A DNA stretch of 64,000 nt from positions 62,001 to 126,000 of the forward strand of contig SMMW01000524.1 in the NCBI GenBank assembly GCA_004794655.1. The letters are read 5' to 3'. The notes under the pieces are model-generated. The model worked only from the letters and a program-made list of their open reading frames with translations. It had not been told where the DNA came from and searched no databases. Origin of the DNA: Marisa cornuarietis (lineage: Eukaryota; Mollusca; Gastropoda; Architaenioglossa; Ampullariidae). Shown here in pieces: positions 24,054 through 36,000 of this stretch. The translations under genes and the position numbers were made by a program. Positions within the stretch are counted from its first letter, which is position 1, and each line of letters starts with the position of its first letter.

Positions 24054-27000
24054 GTAAAAGTTGTTCAATTACTGTTGTGCTCGGTGATAACTTGACAGGT
24101 GCAAAGATATCTTGCTGCTGGTTGAATCCAAAAAATAGAAACAATGATATTTTTGCAAGCCAGTCTGCTAAAAATCACTGAATTATCATTATCATTATTC
24201 TGCACAGCTTAGAGGTATAATTTAACAACATTCAGCGTAGTAACAAAAGTATATTATTCCATTAATCTGAAAGAGGTTTGCTTAGATGTTCATGTGTTTT
24301 ATGTTATTTCTGAGGTAACATTTACACTAGATGTCTGCTTCGAAGGTCATTTCTGAAACGTCTGAGCGACTAACGTTAATACTAAAGAAAATATAATACT
24401 ATTATTTGTTTATTCGTTCATTAACTGGTTCAGAGATTTCAAAATTTCTGTTCAAGTGTACACATAAGTTGCAACAGATAACAGTCTGATTTCTGTTAGT
24501 ATGCTTGCTTTGGCAAAGTCAAGCTAGTATTTTTGTAACTTATCGAATCAAAATGGTCATTGTGGTTAATGATTAGATTATTCAATAATTCTACAAATCT
24601 TGCGACTGTTTTGCATACTTTGGACCTTACGAAATAAAACAGATAAAACATATAACTGTAATTATGCTCTTAGGTATGGCTTCATACAGCCTTATAATAC
24701 ATAATACAAGTCTAAACTTTTTTCCATTGTACGAATAAGAGGTTCTGTAATTTTTATTTGGCTGCAAGATAGGTTGTCTTGTGAAATATATCTGGTCTGT
24801 CACATAGTCTACACAGCACTTAAGAAGTTTGTCCACATCATTTTTTCAAAACCTCTCTAGAAAGGGTTTTATAATGCATCTACCCATAGAACATTTAGAC
24901 AAGACAGTAATTAGAATCGTTGCAAATAAATACCTAATAAAAAGAAATGTAAATAAAAACCAGTCATTGTTATTCCCTTTTTGTTTCTTTTCTTAGTTGC
25001 TTTACCTCTATTTATTTCAGGCCCAGAAGGTTCCTATATAATTAGTTTTGTTACATCATATCATGTATTATCATATCATGTTTAATACAACAAAAGCTGC
25101 ACATCTAGTTGCAGAGTTTCTGTATTAAATGAGGCCTTAATCAACTTATATTACTATTTGTTAATGCATTGTTTGGATGTTTCATGAAAATTTTGCTTCT
25201 TTCAAGATTTAAAAAAAAATTATATTGTTGTCAAAGGTATCTTAGCTACTTGTTTGTGTATAGTATTTTTCAAAAATACCTCTTATGGTAACTCCATTTT
25301 TGCTGTAGTCCTGTGTTGTCTGTGGTTAAGGGGTGGGTCGGTGGGTGGGGGTATGTATGAGAGAGAGTAGTATTATCTTACACCCTTCCCCTATCAGTTA
25401 CTTTCCATATTCTTAGCCTGTAATGTTGAGCATGGGAAACCTGACCATACGCTCTGCTGTACAAGCATCTTCATTATTAATATTATTAATTTATACAGAT
25501 TGAAAATATACAGCGTGTAATCAAAGTCACACGCAAGAAACTGGAGGAAATGAATGAAGAATTTGGCAAGCATCAACATCCCCCATCAATTTATGTCCAG
25601 GTAGGCTACTTTTGTCATCTACATTACCTCTATCAAGCATTATTATTAAAAGTCTTTACAAGATTAATATAAAGATACCCTTTTCCTTTCTTTGTGAATT
25701 CTTTGTGACTGCTAAATTTAAAATGTGTTAATTGACCTACATATTCAGTAGGGGTGGGTGAAACAGGAGATGCATAACAACTAACAAGTCTCTCCAGTGT
25801 TATCTGCTATATGCATTAGGTTATATAAGTGTGTCCTGTCTCTGAGATATATATATATATATGTGTGTCACCCTCTTTCTGATTCCTTCTGGAATTCCGT
25901 GCAAGACAGCAAGGCTTGTAGAGTATTCTGGCTAAACCATGACAGATTTCTTTCCCCTGTTATGTATTGGATTTTTGGGATTGGCTTCTTTTTAATGAGG
26001 TGATAACAATATAAATACTTTATGCTTTATCAACATTCATTTCTGTCTTGGGTTGTGGAAAATATGCATAGAAATATGAGGTTTTTACAAGATCTTTAAA
26101 TATAACTGTTAACAATGAAGCTGCATGATATGGTTTACTTTAAAAATGTTGGTGTGGCTAACTTGAGTTGCTGCTTAAGATTGGTTGATCATTGTTACAG
26201 CTTTTTCACTGAAATTGCCTATATTTATTAAGTTACTAACTAGATGATGCTACAACTGCTCTTTGACCAAACGAATTACGAGTTAGCTTGGCGGCCTGGT
26301 GGTGCAACGGTTAGTGCCGGTCACCAATACAGTGAAGGTTGGTTGTCCTGAGTTCAGCTCTTGTCTTGGGCACGCTGTTCTTTCTTTGCATGTGGCATCT
26401 GTTTACAGGGCTGGCTGCCTTGCTGTGATATAGCCTTAGTTGCTGGTTCAGCATAAAACACCAATTCCTCCTGAGGAGTTAGCTGTCCTGACTGCTAAGG
26501 CCTCTGCTGTACCCAGGTGCATCTGCTCTCAACTGCTGTATAAGGTTCTGTAAAAAAAAAAAAAAAGTTTAGCGGCCTTTTCCTTTATTTAAGAGCTACA
26601 GTACACATGCACTTTACTGTCGTCACTCTTTAGCCTGCCTACCTGGGCTATGTTCTTTTTATTGACAAGATCATCATGGAGGATTTTTTTGGGGGAGGAA
26701 GTCACTGCTCTGTGTGCTGCTGCTGTTTATTGCAACATGACTGACATTTGCGCCAGATGGTCAGAGGCATGATGGGCTCAGGTTTGAAGAGACAAGCTGC
26801 CACAGGTTGGGTTGTGCTTGTAGTGGTAGGTGTCAGAAAGTAAGACCAGTTTTTTTGTTGGAAGGTTTTTTCTCAGTGCAGTGGCAGGCCTCTGTCCATG
26901 GGTCTGATTTTTATGTGGTCCCTGCAGTAATCACTCCCACACCAGTAACATTCATCTTCAGGCTCTCTCACTCTCCACAATCTGGCAGCTGTCTCCATAT

Positions 27001-30000
27001 ATGTTTTGGACCAAATAGACAGACCTTGGTTTCTCCTTCATAACCCTCCAGTCTGCCTCAAGCTTTGCTTTGATGAAAGGATTGCAGACACTTTCAGAAG
27101 TGTGTGCCACGCTCAAGACCTTCTCAGTCAAGGTCCTGGTGGTTCCAGTCTGATGGAGGCAAGCTTCCTGTATATTCATGCCTCCTGAAGCTGCTGTGAG
27201 TGTCCCTGTCTCTCTTCCATCCAGCTCCAAAGTAGTTAACCTTCATGCCTAGGCATTATCTGCACAGCCTTTAGAAAGAATTGCAGCCCCTTAAAGATCC
27301 TCTACTTTAAAGATAAGGACTTTGGGTAGATTACGGCCCATGCTGACCCAGGCTGCTGCCAACTCACTTGCTCTGGCTACCATCATATCGAGATTAGACT
27401 ACTGTAACAGTGCATTATGGGGTATACCTGCTACGTAGTTAGATCGACTCAAAGAGTTCAGAACACAGCCGCCAGCATTGTCACCCATGCAAAGTCGTCC
27501 ACTGAGCACATCACCCCTATCCTACAGAGCCTTCACTGGCTCCCATTGAAAAAGTGCATTGATCACAAAGTGCTTTCGATTGCTCAGTCCTTCATGTTCA
27601 GAACTTCTCCTGACTATTTGCAAGAGGTTCTTCCTTACCAGCTGTCACGTCACCTGTGCTCTGGCTCCCAGTCACGCTTCTGTCTCCCTGCAGTGGAAGA
27701 CACAAACAAGAAGCACACTGGAGCCAGGGCCTTCAAAAATGCTGTGCCTAAACTGTGGAATGCTCTACCATTGTCATTGTCCACCATCACCTCAGCAACC
27801 ACGTTTCGGAAAAGACTGAAGACCCATTTGTTTACTTAAGATGGACTTAAACAACCAAGCAACGCTTTTGTCTTTATTTTTTTACTTTCCTGTTGTTTTA
27901 TTTTTTCTTCTCTTCTGTTTTTTGCTGCGCAGTGAGCATTCTTCTGAATGGATACCTGTGCATTACAAATGGACACCATCATCATGTATTTAGCCATGTG
28001 GAGTCTTTACATGCTAGCACTTGCTGGTGGCTAACTTCTTCCTATGGGTTTTCAATGAGAAGTACCTGGCTTCCATCACAATTAAGGGATACTGGGCCAT
28101 GCTTTGTCATGTGAGCCCTCTGCTGATAATGGTTCAATCGCTACATTCATCCAGACATTATGACCCAGTGTGTCATGACTTACCTTCAAGCATTCCTTCT
28201 GTGGTTTGAATGATCCCAGCTGTTCCTTCCTCTTAGGCTGGACCTTAGATGTGTTTCTTCTCAGACCTTGTTCTTTTGGATCAAGTCTGTCATGAAGGAT
28301 GCTTATAAACAGCTTAAGATGTTTAAGGCACAAGCACATGAAGTGCAGATGGTGACTGCTAGCCTTGGATTGTGGTTCTGGTCAATATTGTGACCTCCTT
28401 CAGATGGTTCTGTGACTCTTCCCTTTGGTGTGTTCTACATCTGTAATTTTTCTGCATGTGGTCAGCCCCATCTTGCCTGTACAGCACACCACAGCCTAAA
28501 ATTGCTGCATGTTGGTTGGACAGCTGAGTGTGATTTTGGCAGAGTCCATTTCCTTGTAGTTATTCTCTCAATGGGTCATCTGGCAAAGTTAATGAAGAAA
28601 TGAAATTTTCTTTTATATTCTCGTTCTTTAATACTAACCAGATGGCCTGACACAAATGCCTTGCCATCCCCCATCTCCCAGCCCATCTGCAAGAGGGGTT
28701 GACAGACAGACTGCTGAGCTCTTTTTGTGGAGCCTTGTATTATTGTTTAAGAGCAGATGCACTTGGGTACAGTGGAGCTCCTAGCAGCCAGGACCAATAA
28801 GCCCACTAAGCCCACTGACCAGTAATGTGTTTGGTTATAGAGCAGTTGTAGCCCCAAAGTTCCTAATAGTTGGCTTTTCTGGTAATCATTGAAGAAAAAG
28901 AATTTACAAGAAAACTTTCATTTTTACAATTATGGTGTTGAGTGCAGTGACCTTTATTGGATAAAGATCGTGTGTTCAAGATATATTGAGCAGGCCTATG
29001 GGTGAAACTAGACACAAATTTAGTGGACAGATCAAAAGGTCAAATGCCAGTCAGTTACCTGTGCTGTTCCAGACACTCCACAGGCAAGTCAGTCAATCTT
29101 TTTGACATGCTGATGGCTGAGTGGTGTTAAGTGGTTGCTGCTACTGGGGTGGGGGGTGACAATATATGGCTTGTCTATAAAATTATAGGCAGTGGTAGGC
29201 TGAAGTTTTCAGTTCAGAACGATCTTTTGCATGTTTCTCACAATTCCTATACGTAACTGTTTCCAGGAGTATGAAGAGCTGGCCAGCAAGATCCATGAGT
29301 ACCAGCTGCGAGAGCAGCGTCTACAGGAGCAGCTGTCCCTCTGGAGCGAGTCCCCACCTCCTTCCCCTGTGCATAGTCACCCCTATGTGCACCCTAAACC
29401 CCAGGCACCAGAAGACCCACTCTTATCTCCAGGCCCTCCCCTCACCCCCAGCACCAATGCCTCGAGCACGCAGAGACATCCGTACAGACAGCGATCACCA
29501 CAGGCTGGGCGGCCTGCTGGCTCCTTTATCAAGGCATACCTTCCGAACAATCAGGTGACCGCGGTAAGCATTCAGTGTTCCTATTCCTAAATGCTTCGTT
29601 TTGTTAAGTATGCAAGGTAAGAGAGTAAGAGAACAAACAAGCTTCATTTAACAGATCTGATTTTTCTTTAGAAGCTTCAGTGAAGATGAATATTCTTGGT
29701 TTTGTCAAGTGAGACGACAGACTAAGAGAACGAAGTTGTGCAAACAGTAGAGTTCAGCTGGTATCTTCCGTTTGCAGCTTACTCTCCTCCCCCTCCCTAA
29801 CTCCAAAAGCCTAGCAGTGAAGAATATTTTAGTATTGTAATGATATCACTGTATATGTTTATAACATTTCATGTCAGTTGTTCAAGATCAAGATTTCATT
29901 TTACAATAATTAGAAAAATAAATAGCTTTGAACTGTTTGTCTGTGACATTATTATCAGTTCTGTATGTATTTGAGAAAATAACTTTTGCTTCAAAATAAC

Positions 30001-33000
30001 AAAACCTTTGAAATATGATGGTGTAGAAAGAAGGAATAAGCACGAAAAAGTGGGGAAGATAAAGATAAAATGAACATGATGAGTTTAAGATAACAGTTCT
30101 GTTTGATTAGTCAGGGCATTGTGTGCATATGTGTACTAATCACTTTCCTCTTAAGCCTCCCTTTTCCATGATTTTCTTAGCGAAAATCATTTGGCAAAGA
30201 TAATAAGCTGCCAAAAAATCCCTTTCTCTCATTGCATATAAAGTCTTGCTGCGTGGTTTGATGATTGGAATGCTTAAGAGCAAACAGTTCTCCGAGAGAC
30301 ATATAGTTTTCTGTTCTTCTTGGACTTGATCATATTCCAGGTTCCCGTCACGCCAGGAATGCCTCTGCGTGATGGACTGGCCAAAGCATTGCGTTTGAGG
30401 ATGCTAGACAGAGACAAGTGTCATGTTTTTCGCTACAACACAAGGTAGTGCTTTCCCTCCTTCACCCCCTTCCTCCACCTCACAACCAACATATTCTGAA
30501 AAGTCTTTTCAAATCTGCACGTTCCTGACTTTTGGGCTTGCTGTCAGTTTAGAATAATAAATTCCACATTAAAAGTTATGTGAAATTTGATGAGTTTTTA
30601 CAGAAATCTTGTTTGTGTCCTCTAAAATTTCTTCTCATTATTAAGCACTGTTATTTCTTACAGTGTTAATAGCTTCACTAATGCCAGTTATCCCAGCTTT
30701 ATTTAACTGGCTTTCCTACTACTATAGGGAAAGGATTTTTTGTTCGAATACTACCGAATTGAGGTTTCTAAGTTAATGAAAGGAAGTTGTAGATTTAAAT
30801 AAAAAGTCAGTGCACTTTTGGGAGCTATTTAAAATTTGACAGGTTAAAGAATAAAAGACTTGCCAGTGAGAACCAGGCTATTGCGGCTTATTTGTTCCAC
30901 ATGAAACTTCTGGGGATACAAGGATTTAATCACTTTTTTCCAGTAATCAGAAGCATTTAAGTTTTAAAAATCAGGTGAACTTAAAGTTCAAGAAATCTTC
31001 TATTTTGCTAGTTCCTAGTTTATTAAAAGTTTATGTTTATTTTGTATAAATACCAGACCATAAAACAGCAATAATCTCAATAACCTAGTTATCCCAGGGA
31101 GTGGCAGAAAACCAAGAAAGTTGGCAATAGTAGGTCTGTACTCTTATGGCCAATCAGGGTCTAAAGGACTAATCACAACGAGAGTCATCATATCCAGTTT
31201 ATCTTTAGTTTCATCTACCAGTAAAACAAGAGCACTGTTTTCCATCATTTTATTTTTAAAGAAAATTAATGATGCTAATCCTGTGAGCAAACAGAGTGGT
31301 TGACCCAGGAAGACTTTTGATGATGATTACTATTTACCTGTGGCTTGATGCTGTCTTTTTGAACTCAGTCTTCGATTTCTAAAATCTCTAGAAACTGCCC
31401 TGAAAGAAATTGTAAACAAAATTAATGCTGGTCTTGACTTTCTGGTCTATTAGGAGCCCTTTGCTCTACCATATGCTATTGATGTAGCTCAGTTGTGTAA
31501 AAAAAGAGGAACGTCAAGGGGGTACCTGGTTTATTGGAAATGGTGCAAGACACAGGTGGGTGATTGCTGAGCTACTGTGTAACACAAATTGATGGTGGAC
31601 CCTTAAGTGGACCTTTATCTTGTATTTTTTTAAAGCCATGAAAGGCATACATAACTACCTGGGAGTAGTAAATAAAAATTGGTACATGGATTATGCAGAA
31701 TTCCACTCACCTGGAACACAGATATGGCAGAACTAGCAGGCCAGGAAGTGTCAGTAGAACTAATTGAGAGCGACGACGACAACAGCCGCCTTTCTAGAAA
31801 TGCACCCAGAGCTGTGGTTTTGTCACACAATTTTGTAAGTAAGAATAGATGTTCTGGGGAAGTGTGTGTATAGGGGAAGAGGGTAAAAAAGTAGGGAAAA
31901 TGGTATTTTGTTCCTGTGTAGCAGGATAAATTAATGCAATGTTTTGAATATTTATTATCATAATGGAAGAACTTTATAAGGTTTGCTCATGATTTATCCA
32001 GAATTGAGACAAAATATTGCTGTTGCTATGCTTTTCTCATTTATTTTGTCTTGGTTCATGAATAACGAGCTTGTTTGTGATTCATTGCGTTAAGTTGGTG
32101 ATTGAGTGATGCTAGCATTATGTATAAATGCAATTCATTTTTACATAGCATTTTATAAGTTAAGTGTATTATTTTATACTTAATTTTTTACTTTAAATTT
32201 CATCACCTCCTGTGTATTCTTAAGCCTGTGCATTTTGTGTATTGAAGGATGTCATTGGTAGCTAGTGTTTATAATGTTATTTCTTTATTATTGTTGATCA
32301 GTACAGTTTTGTTATTATTGCTTTGTGTGGTGTGTAATAAAGTGCTCAAATAAATTAACACTACAAAGTGTATTTTCATGTGTTAAAGCCTAGGAATGTA
32401 GTATATTGGTTATAATTTATATTGTTCACCTATTCAGGGGCGGAAGACCTACTTCTCATTGACCTTCTGTGATATGTGCCGAAACCTGCTGTTTCAAGGC
32501 ATCCGTTGTCAGACGTGTGGTCTCAAATTTCACCAACGCTGTGAAGATAAAGCTCCACGCACTTGCCAAGGAGATCTGGAAATTTACTTTCGTCAACAGC
32601 GGGAGGGCTCCCGTGAACAACCCAAACAGTAAGCTTATTCGCTTGATTAGCTCTTTACTCCTTTAGCTGCCAAGCTGATAGGAGGTTTTCAACCATATTT
32701 GTCCAAGAAAGCTGTAAACAGTTTAGCAGTAGAAGAACAGGTCTACTGAAAAAAACTTCTGCAAATCTGGTGTGTTGTAGATGGTTTGATGGCAAAAAGT
32801 TTGTTGCTAAATATGGAAGAAATTCTATCAACAGTCTGTCCTCATCAAAAAAAGGAAAACCTTAAAGCAAATAGATGATGGTGCTCTTTTTATTCCATTA
32901 ATTTTCTTACATTTATATTGACACTATAGTATTACATTTATATGAACACAACAGTATTATATTAATATCGACACCATAGTATTACATTTAGATTAGATTA

Positions 33001-36000
33001 TCCAACAAGCCAAACTTTTCAAAAGTCATTTAAAAGAGACAGCCATTTAGCACTATTTTCAAGGTTACTTAAAGACTAAATTAACAAATAAACCAGGCTG
33101 ATAAAAAAATATTCTGCTGAATATTTCAAGTCATGCAAGAATACTATGCACTGTAACATTTTCTATGAACTTCAAGTCAAGGATGGCAGGCAGATGACCA
33201 CATCCTGCTGTTGGTTCTCAACTGATAAGGGAATTTCCTTTCACTTTGTTTCCTTCCTGAAGTACTCTAAAGTCATCATAGATCCCTTGTACATGTCACA
33301 ATGTTGATGCCCAAACACCAGCTGCATAGTAAAACCAAGAAACAAGTGGATGAGTGTACACTGTTCAAAACATTGCAACACTGTGTTATAAGCTGAAACT
33401 TCCAAACCTGCTTGCCTTGAGTGACCCTATAGTTCTACATCTTGTCAGTCAACAGGTTTTATAGTCAATAGACCTGATGCTGTGAACTACTGTATAGTTC
33501 TACATTTTGTCAGATATGATTAACAGTATAGTTTTACATTTTGTCCAATATGGTTAACATTTTAGTTCTACAATTTGTCAATCCACAGGTGGATAATAGA
33601 CCTGACACTGTAAAATATGAGAAGTTTTCATGCCTTCTGTTTTGTAGCCTCAAACAGATTATAAATATCTAAGTTTTTTGGGTGGGGTGGGTAATGTGCT
33701 TATAGAAAGTCTGGAATTTCTTTGCCAACAAATAGAGATAGAGCAGATAAAGGCAGATAGGAAATAGCTGTTTTGGTTTTTATTGTATGAGAAATATCAG
33801 TTAATTTGCCATTCTCATTAGCAGCCAGTACAACAAGTTGTGAACAAGGATGACTTTCCCTGGACTTTGAATAAAACAATAATTATAAAAAAAAGTAGGT
33901 GGGGTTTAAAATGGTCCCTACCTTGAGTCATTGAAAAGAGAACTTAGCTGTTATAGACCACACCTATGTGTTGGGTCCATTGTTTTTTTGTTTTTTGTTT
34001 TTTAAGCACTGTGCCTATCTCTCCTATGCTTCATTTCCACCTCCGTTCCCCATCCCTATAAGGGTTAGGTACCTGTTCAACCATGTCGTTAGAATGGCTA
34101 GTGTGAGTGCCTCCAGCCTCAGATGATTTTGCTCTACCCACATAGCTATCTGCTACTTCTTTTAATATCTTCTCCCATAACAGTTGAAGCAGTGCTGATC
34201 ACACAAATGCTTTAAGCAGTCCCTTTTTTTGGTCAGAGATGGGCAGAATGCAGTCTATATTATCTGTCTGACTGTTGAACAGGTCACCTCGAACCACCCA
34301 CCAGTCTCGCCCCCCAGCACCTGGCATGGGACAAAGGGCTCGCTCTACATCCGCTCCTAATGTTTCCGTCAATCTGGTGAACATCCCCGATGACATGCAA
34401 GAGGTAGGAAGATGGGTAGGCTTTGTAGTGTGTGGGTCGTGCTTATTGTGTGAGGTGGACTTGAGCCACAGGATTTGTTGTCTGACATAACTGTTAAAGT
34501 GCCTTTGGGCATTCATATGCTTTTTCTGTAGTTCCAAAAGACAGTTCAGAGAAATATTAATTGTAGACACTGTAAAAAAATTTTTTAATTTAAATCTGTG
34601 TCATGTCGTGTACACAGCATTCTCTTGCTTTTTTGTTTTTTTCTTCCCTTTCAGGTGGGCATGCATTTTACACATGGTCACATGTGTGTGTGTAAATATG
34701 TGAGTGAGTGTAAGATCCAGGAAAATAGCATTGGTGCATTGTTCATGCTAATTAACTAATTCCTAGAACAATTGTGAAAGTACAGGTGTCCTGCACTTAG
34801 GGATTTTAGTGTGGAAGATATTCATTCCACTGTGTCCACGTGGCATTGACTTCCTAAAGAAAACACAGATTCTTGATATTTTTGTAGGATACATATTCAA
34901 GACGAAGTCAGGCCAAACATTATACAGGTTGGTTTTTTTCAAATGTTTTTTTTTTCTATTTTTGTTCAATTAAAGTTTCATTCTATGTAGTGTATGTGTA
35001 CACATCTGTGCGTGCGTATATATATATATGTGATAGTATGCATGAGTATACATCTAGCCAAGATATCCATAGATGTGTTACCAGTCTTTGATAAGTGTTA
35101 AGATACATACACTTCCTGCATCTCAAAAAAGGCAGTGTTGCTTTTTTTTACATCTTGACTATAATAAAGTTGTAAGCAACATTGCTGATAATGCTATTTT
35201 CATTTGCAATTTAATTATTGAACTTAGATATTCAGACTACTTGACATTGCTGAAAATGGTCATTGGCTCATCATGTGGCAAAACATGAGCAACCAAAGCT
35301 TTCTGCTTAGGTTTTCCATGTATAGAATAAAATGCCATTTTTTCAGATACCCCTTTGGGTTCACGGTTTAACTTTTACAAAGAAAAACGTCATGCTAGTG
35401 ACAGCCACGCCACCATCATCAAAAATCCTCTTGTGCACAAAGGTATCACGGACTTTCTTCGGTCCGATCACCTCTAGAGCATGAGCCATCTACCTTTGAT
35501 GATCCCTGTCAGTGCAAAGTTTGGGTGTGCCTGCATGAATTGCCTTAAATCTCAGTGACACCCTTTTGATGATCTGCCCTATCTTTGAAGAAATGGCAGT
35601 TATCAGAAGCACAAGAACAAATTCTTGGTTAGGAAGGAAACTTTTCTAAAATGTTAGATTTTCTTTGCTTCTCTTCACCTTCTCCCCACATGACCTGGTA
35701 CATCATTGTTTCCATTTAAATTTCCAAGTGGTTCCTGCTTATTACGCCTGCTGATTATATGGTTTTAGCTTAATCTTCGGGCCTCGCCATCAGTGTTAAC
35801 TTTGAACGGGACTTTGTTTTTCTTTTCTCCTTTTTCGCTTTCTTTGCCAGAAAGTTTTATGGGGAGTGGGATTAAATACCTAGAGTCAAATTAAGTTTTT
35901 AAAAAGCCTGTATTTACAAATATTTTAGATTCTTAAACTACTTTTATGCCAAAATTGCCCATTATAATATATTTTTTTAAGTTGCAAAACATTCATTGTT

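Noticed and set aside
27417..27839. 140-codon frame as a host gene
   Set aside because: The sequence is the C-terminal end of a LINE reverse transcriptase and is repeated at 20417-20600.
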